DNA of 35,147 nucleotides from CAYYWV01 sp964531525 (GTDB lineage: Bacteria > Pseudomonadota > Alphaproteobacteria > JAAXGF01). The position numbers and the translations under genes were made by a program. The notes beneath the pieces are model-generated. The model saw nothing but the letters and a program-made list of their open reading frames with translations. It was not told the origin of the DNA and searched no databases. The stretch is from positions 1-35,147 of the forward strand of contig CAZHDF010000015.1 of assembly GCA_964531525.1 (NCBI GenBank), read 5' to 3'. Below, piece after piece: positions 34,216 through 35,147 of this stretch. Every line of letters begins with the position of its first letter. The first letter of the stretch is position 1.

Positions 34216-35147
34216 ATGAGCGATCCCGTCGACGAAACCGCCCCCCGGGGCACCGAAAAACCGCGCCCCGGGCGGGGCCGGGCGACATCCGCGCGCGTCG
34301 ACGACGCGGGGCTCGTGACCCGGTTCGCGCCCAGCCCGTCGGGCTACATGCATCTCGGGCATGCCTATTCGGCGCTGATCGGCTGGCGCGCGGCGCGCGA
34401 GGCGGGCGGGCGCTTTCGCCTGCGGATCGAGGACATCGACGCCGGCCGCTGCCGCCCCGCCTTCGAGGAGGCGATCTACGAGGACCTCGCCTGGCTCGGC
34501 ATCGACTGGGACGGGGCGGTGCGCCGCCAGTCGGAGCACCTAGCCGATTACGCCGCCGCGCTCGAGGAGTTGAGCCGCCAGGGGCTTCTCTACCCCTGCT
34601 TCTGCACCCGCGCCGAGGTTCGCGCCGAGATCAAGCGCGCCGACGCCGCGCCCCACGGCCCCGACGGGGCGCTCTATCCGGGCACCTGCCGCAAGCTCGG
34701 CCGCCAGGAGCAGAACCGCCGCATCCGCGCGGGAAAGGCCCATGCGCTGCGCCTCGACATGGCGAAGGCCGCCGCGCGCGTCGGCCCGCTCGCCTGGCAC
34801 GACCGGCGCGCGGGAGAGGTCGCGGCCGACCCCTTGAGCTGCGGCGACGTGGTGCTGGCGCGCAAGGACGTGCCCACGAGCTACCACCTCGCGGTTACCC
34901 TCGACGATCATCTCCAGGGGGTGAGCCTGGTGACGCGCGGCCATGATCTGTTCCACGCGACCCATATCCATCGGCTTCTCCAGGCGCTTCTCGGCCTGCG
35001 CACGCCCGAATACCTCCATCACCCGATGATCACCGATCCGAACGGCATCCGGCTCGCCAAGCGCAACCGGGCGGTCACGCTGCGCTCGCTTCGCAGCGCC
35101 GGCAAGACCGCCGAGGAGGTGCGCGTCATGGTCGACGTCGGCGCGGG
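34216..35147 (+). CDS. gluQ: Glutamyl-Q tRNA(Asp) synthetase, 3'-truncated by the window edge
   Basis: A GluRS paralogue without anticodon-binding domain that glutamylates queuosine in tRNA(Asp). Visible 310 residues: MSDPVDETAPRG and a basic stretch, then VTRFAPSPSGYMHLGHAYSALIGW (HIGH-like HLGH), LRIEDIDAGRCRPAFEEAI, the zinc site CFCTRAEVRAEI...YPGTC (Cys-x-Cys, Tyr, Cys), and late in the window HHPMITDPNGIRLAKRNRAVTLRSL, where the KMSKS loop of GluRS is replaced by LAKRNR as in GluQ-type enzymes. The N-terminal 33 residues before the core are longer than usual, so a later start is possible, but ATG 34216 is the only ATG there. It is divergent from the esterase gene. The frame remains open at the last base. 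Confidence 0.9.
   Translation, partial: MSDPVDETAPRGTEKPRPGRGRATSARVDDAGLVTRFAPSPSGYMHLGHAYSALIGWRAAREAGGRFRLRIEDIDAGRCRPAFEEAIYEDLAWLGIDWDGAVRRQSEHLADYAAALEELSRQGLLYPCFCTRAEVRAEIKRADAAPHGPDGALYPGTCRKLGRQEQNRRIRAGKAHALRLDMAKAAARVGPLAWHDRRAGEVAADPLSCGDVVLARKDVPTSYHLAVTLDDHLQGVSLVTRGHDLFHATHIHRLLQALLGLRTPEYLHHPMITDPNGIRLAKRNRAVTLRSLRSAGKTAEEVRVMVDVGA

Overview
This window is a GC-rich (roughly 70% by eye) chromosomal segment from an alphaproteobacterium, most likely of the Rhodospirillales type. The evidence is an Irr-type Fur regulator with an Irr-box-like palindrome, the order mutM / ubiE-ubiB / coaBC-dut, the block enoyl-CoA hydratase-rpsT-dnaA-dnaN-recF-gyrB, and strong G/C bias at third codon positions. 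It carries no transposase, integrase, CRISPR array or tRNA that I can see, and almost every gene is core chromosomal.

Layout: (1) 1-4092: the 3' part of pnp, a glycerophosphodiester phosphodiesterase and a nitronate monooxygenase-like protein with a cysteine-rich tail. (2) 4192-7366: an iron and peroxide block. irr is followed by an Irr-box-like palindrome, a good sigma70-type promoter and a three-gene unit of rubrerythrin, a GlpC/HdrD-like Fe-S protein and a DUF3501 protein. (3) 7363-8385: palindromic REP-like elements flanking a secreted SH3-domain protein. (4) 8402-9388: a 2-hydroxyacid dehydrogenase. (5) 9458-15238, minus strand: ubiE-ubiB and coaBC-dut-moeB-dsrE, tightly packed and divergent from mutM. 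Here ubiE carries an N-terminal XRE-type helix-turn-helix domain in the same reading frame. (6) 15377-25204, plus strand: mutM, enoyl-CoA hydratase, rpsT, rhodanese, dnaA, dnaN, recF, gyrB. (7) 25232-30725: a class A penicillin-binding protein, cobB-ycgN (minus), cobD (plus) and an HNH endonuclease (minus). (8) 30947-33264, minus: a large SIR2-linker-TPR protein broken by an assembly gap. (9) A carboxylesterase (minus) and the 5' part of gluQ (plus), cut by the window end.

Both runs of 100 N (10706-10805 and 32185-32284) are flanked by identical 55-bp sequences. This is what unmerged contig ends look like when both carry the same assembler k-mer. Collapsing the second one restores a single 720-codon frame for the SIR2-TPR gene, which otherwise reads as two broken ORFs. 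The items most worth follow-up are this SIR2-TPR protein, the HTH-UbiE fusion with a palindrome at its own promoter, and the putatively Irr-controlled rubrerythrin / Fe-S / DUF3501 unit.
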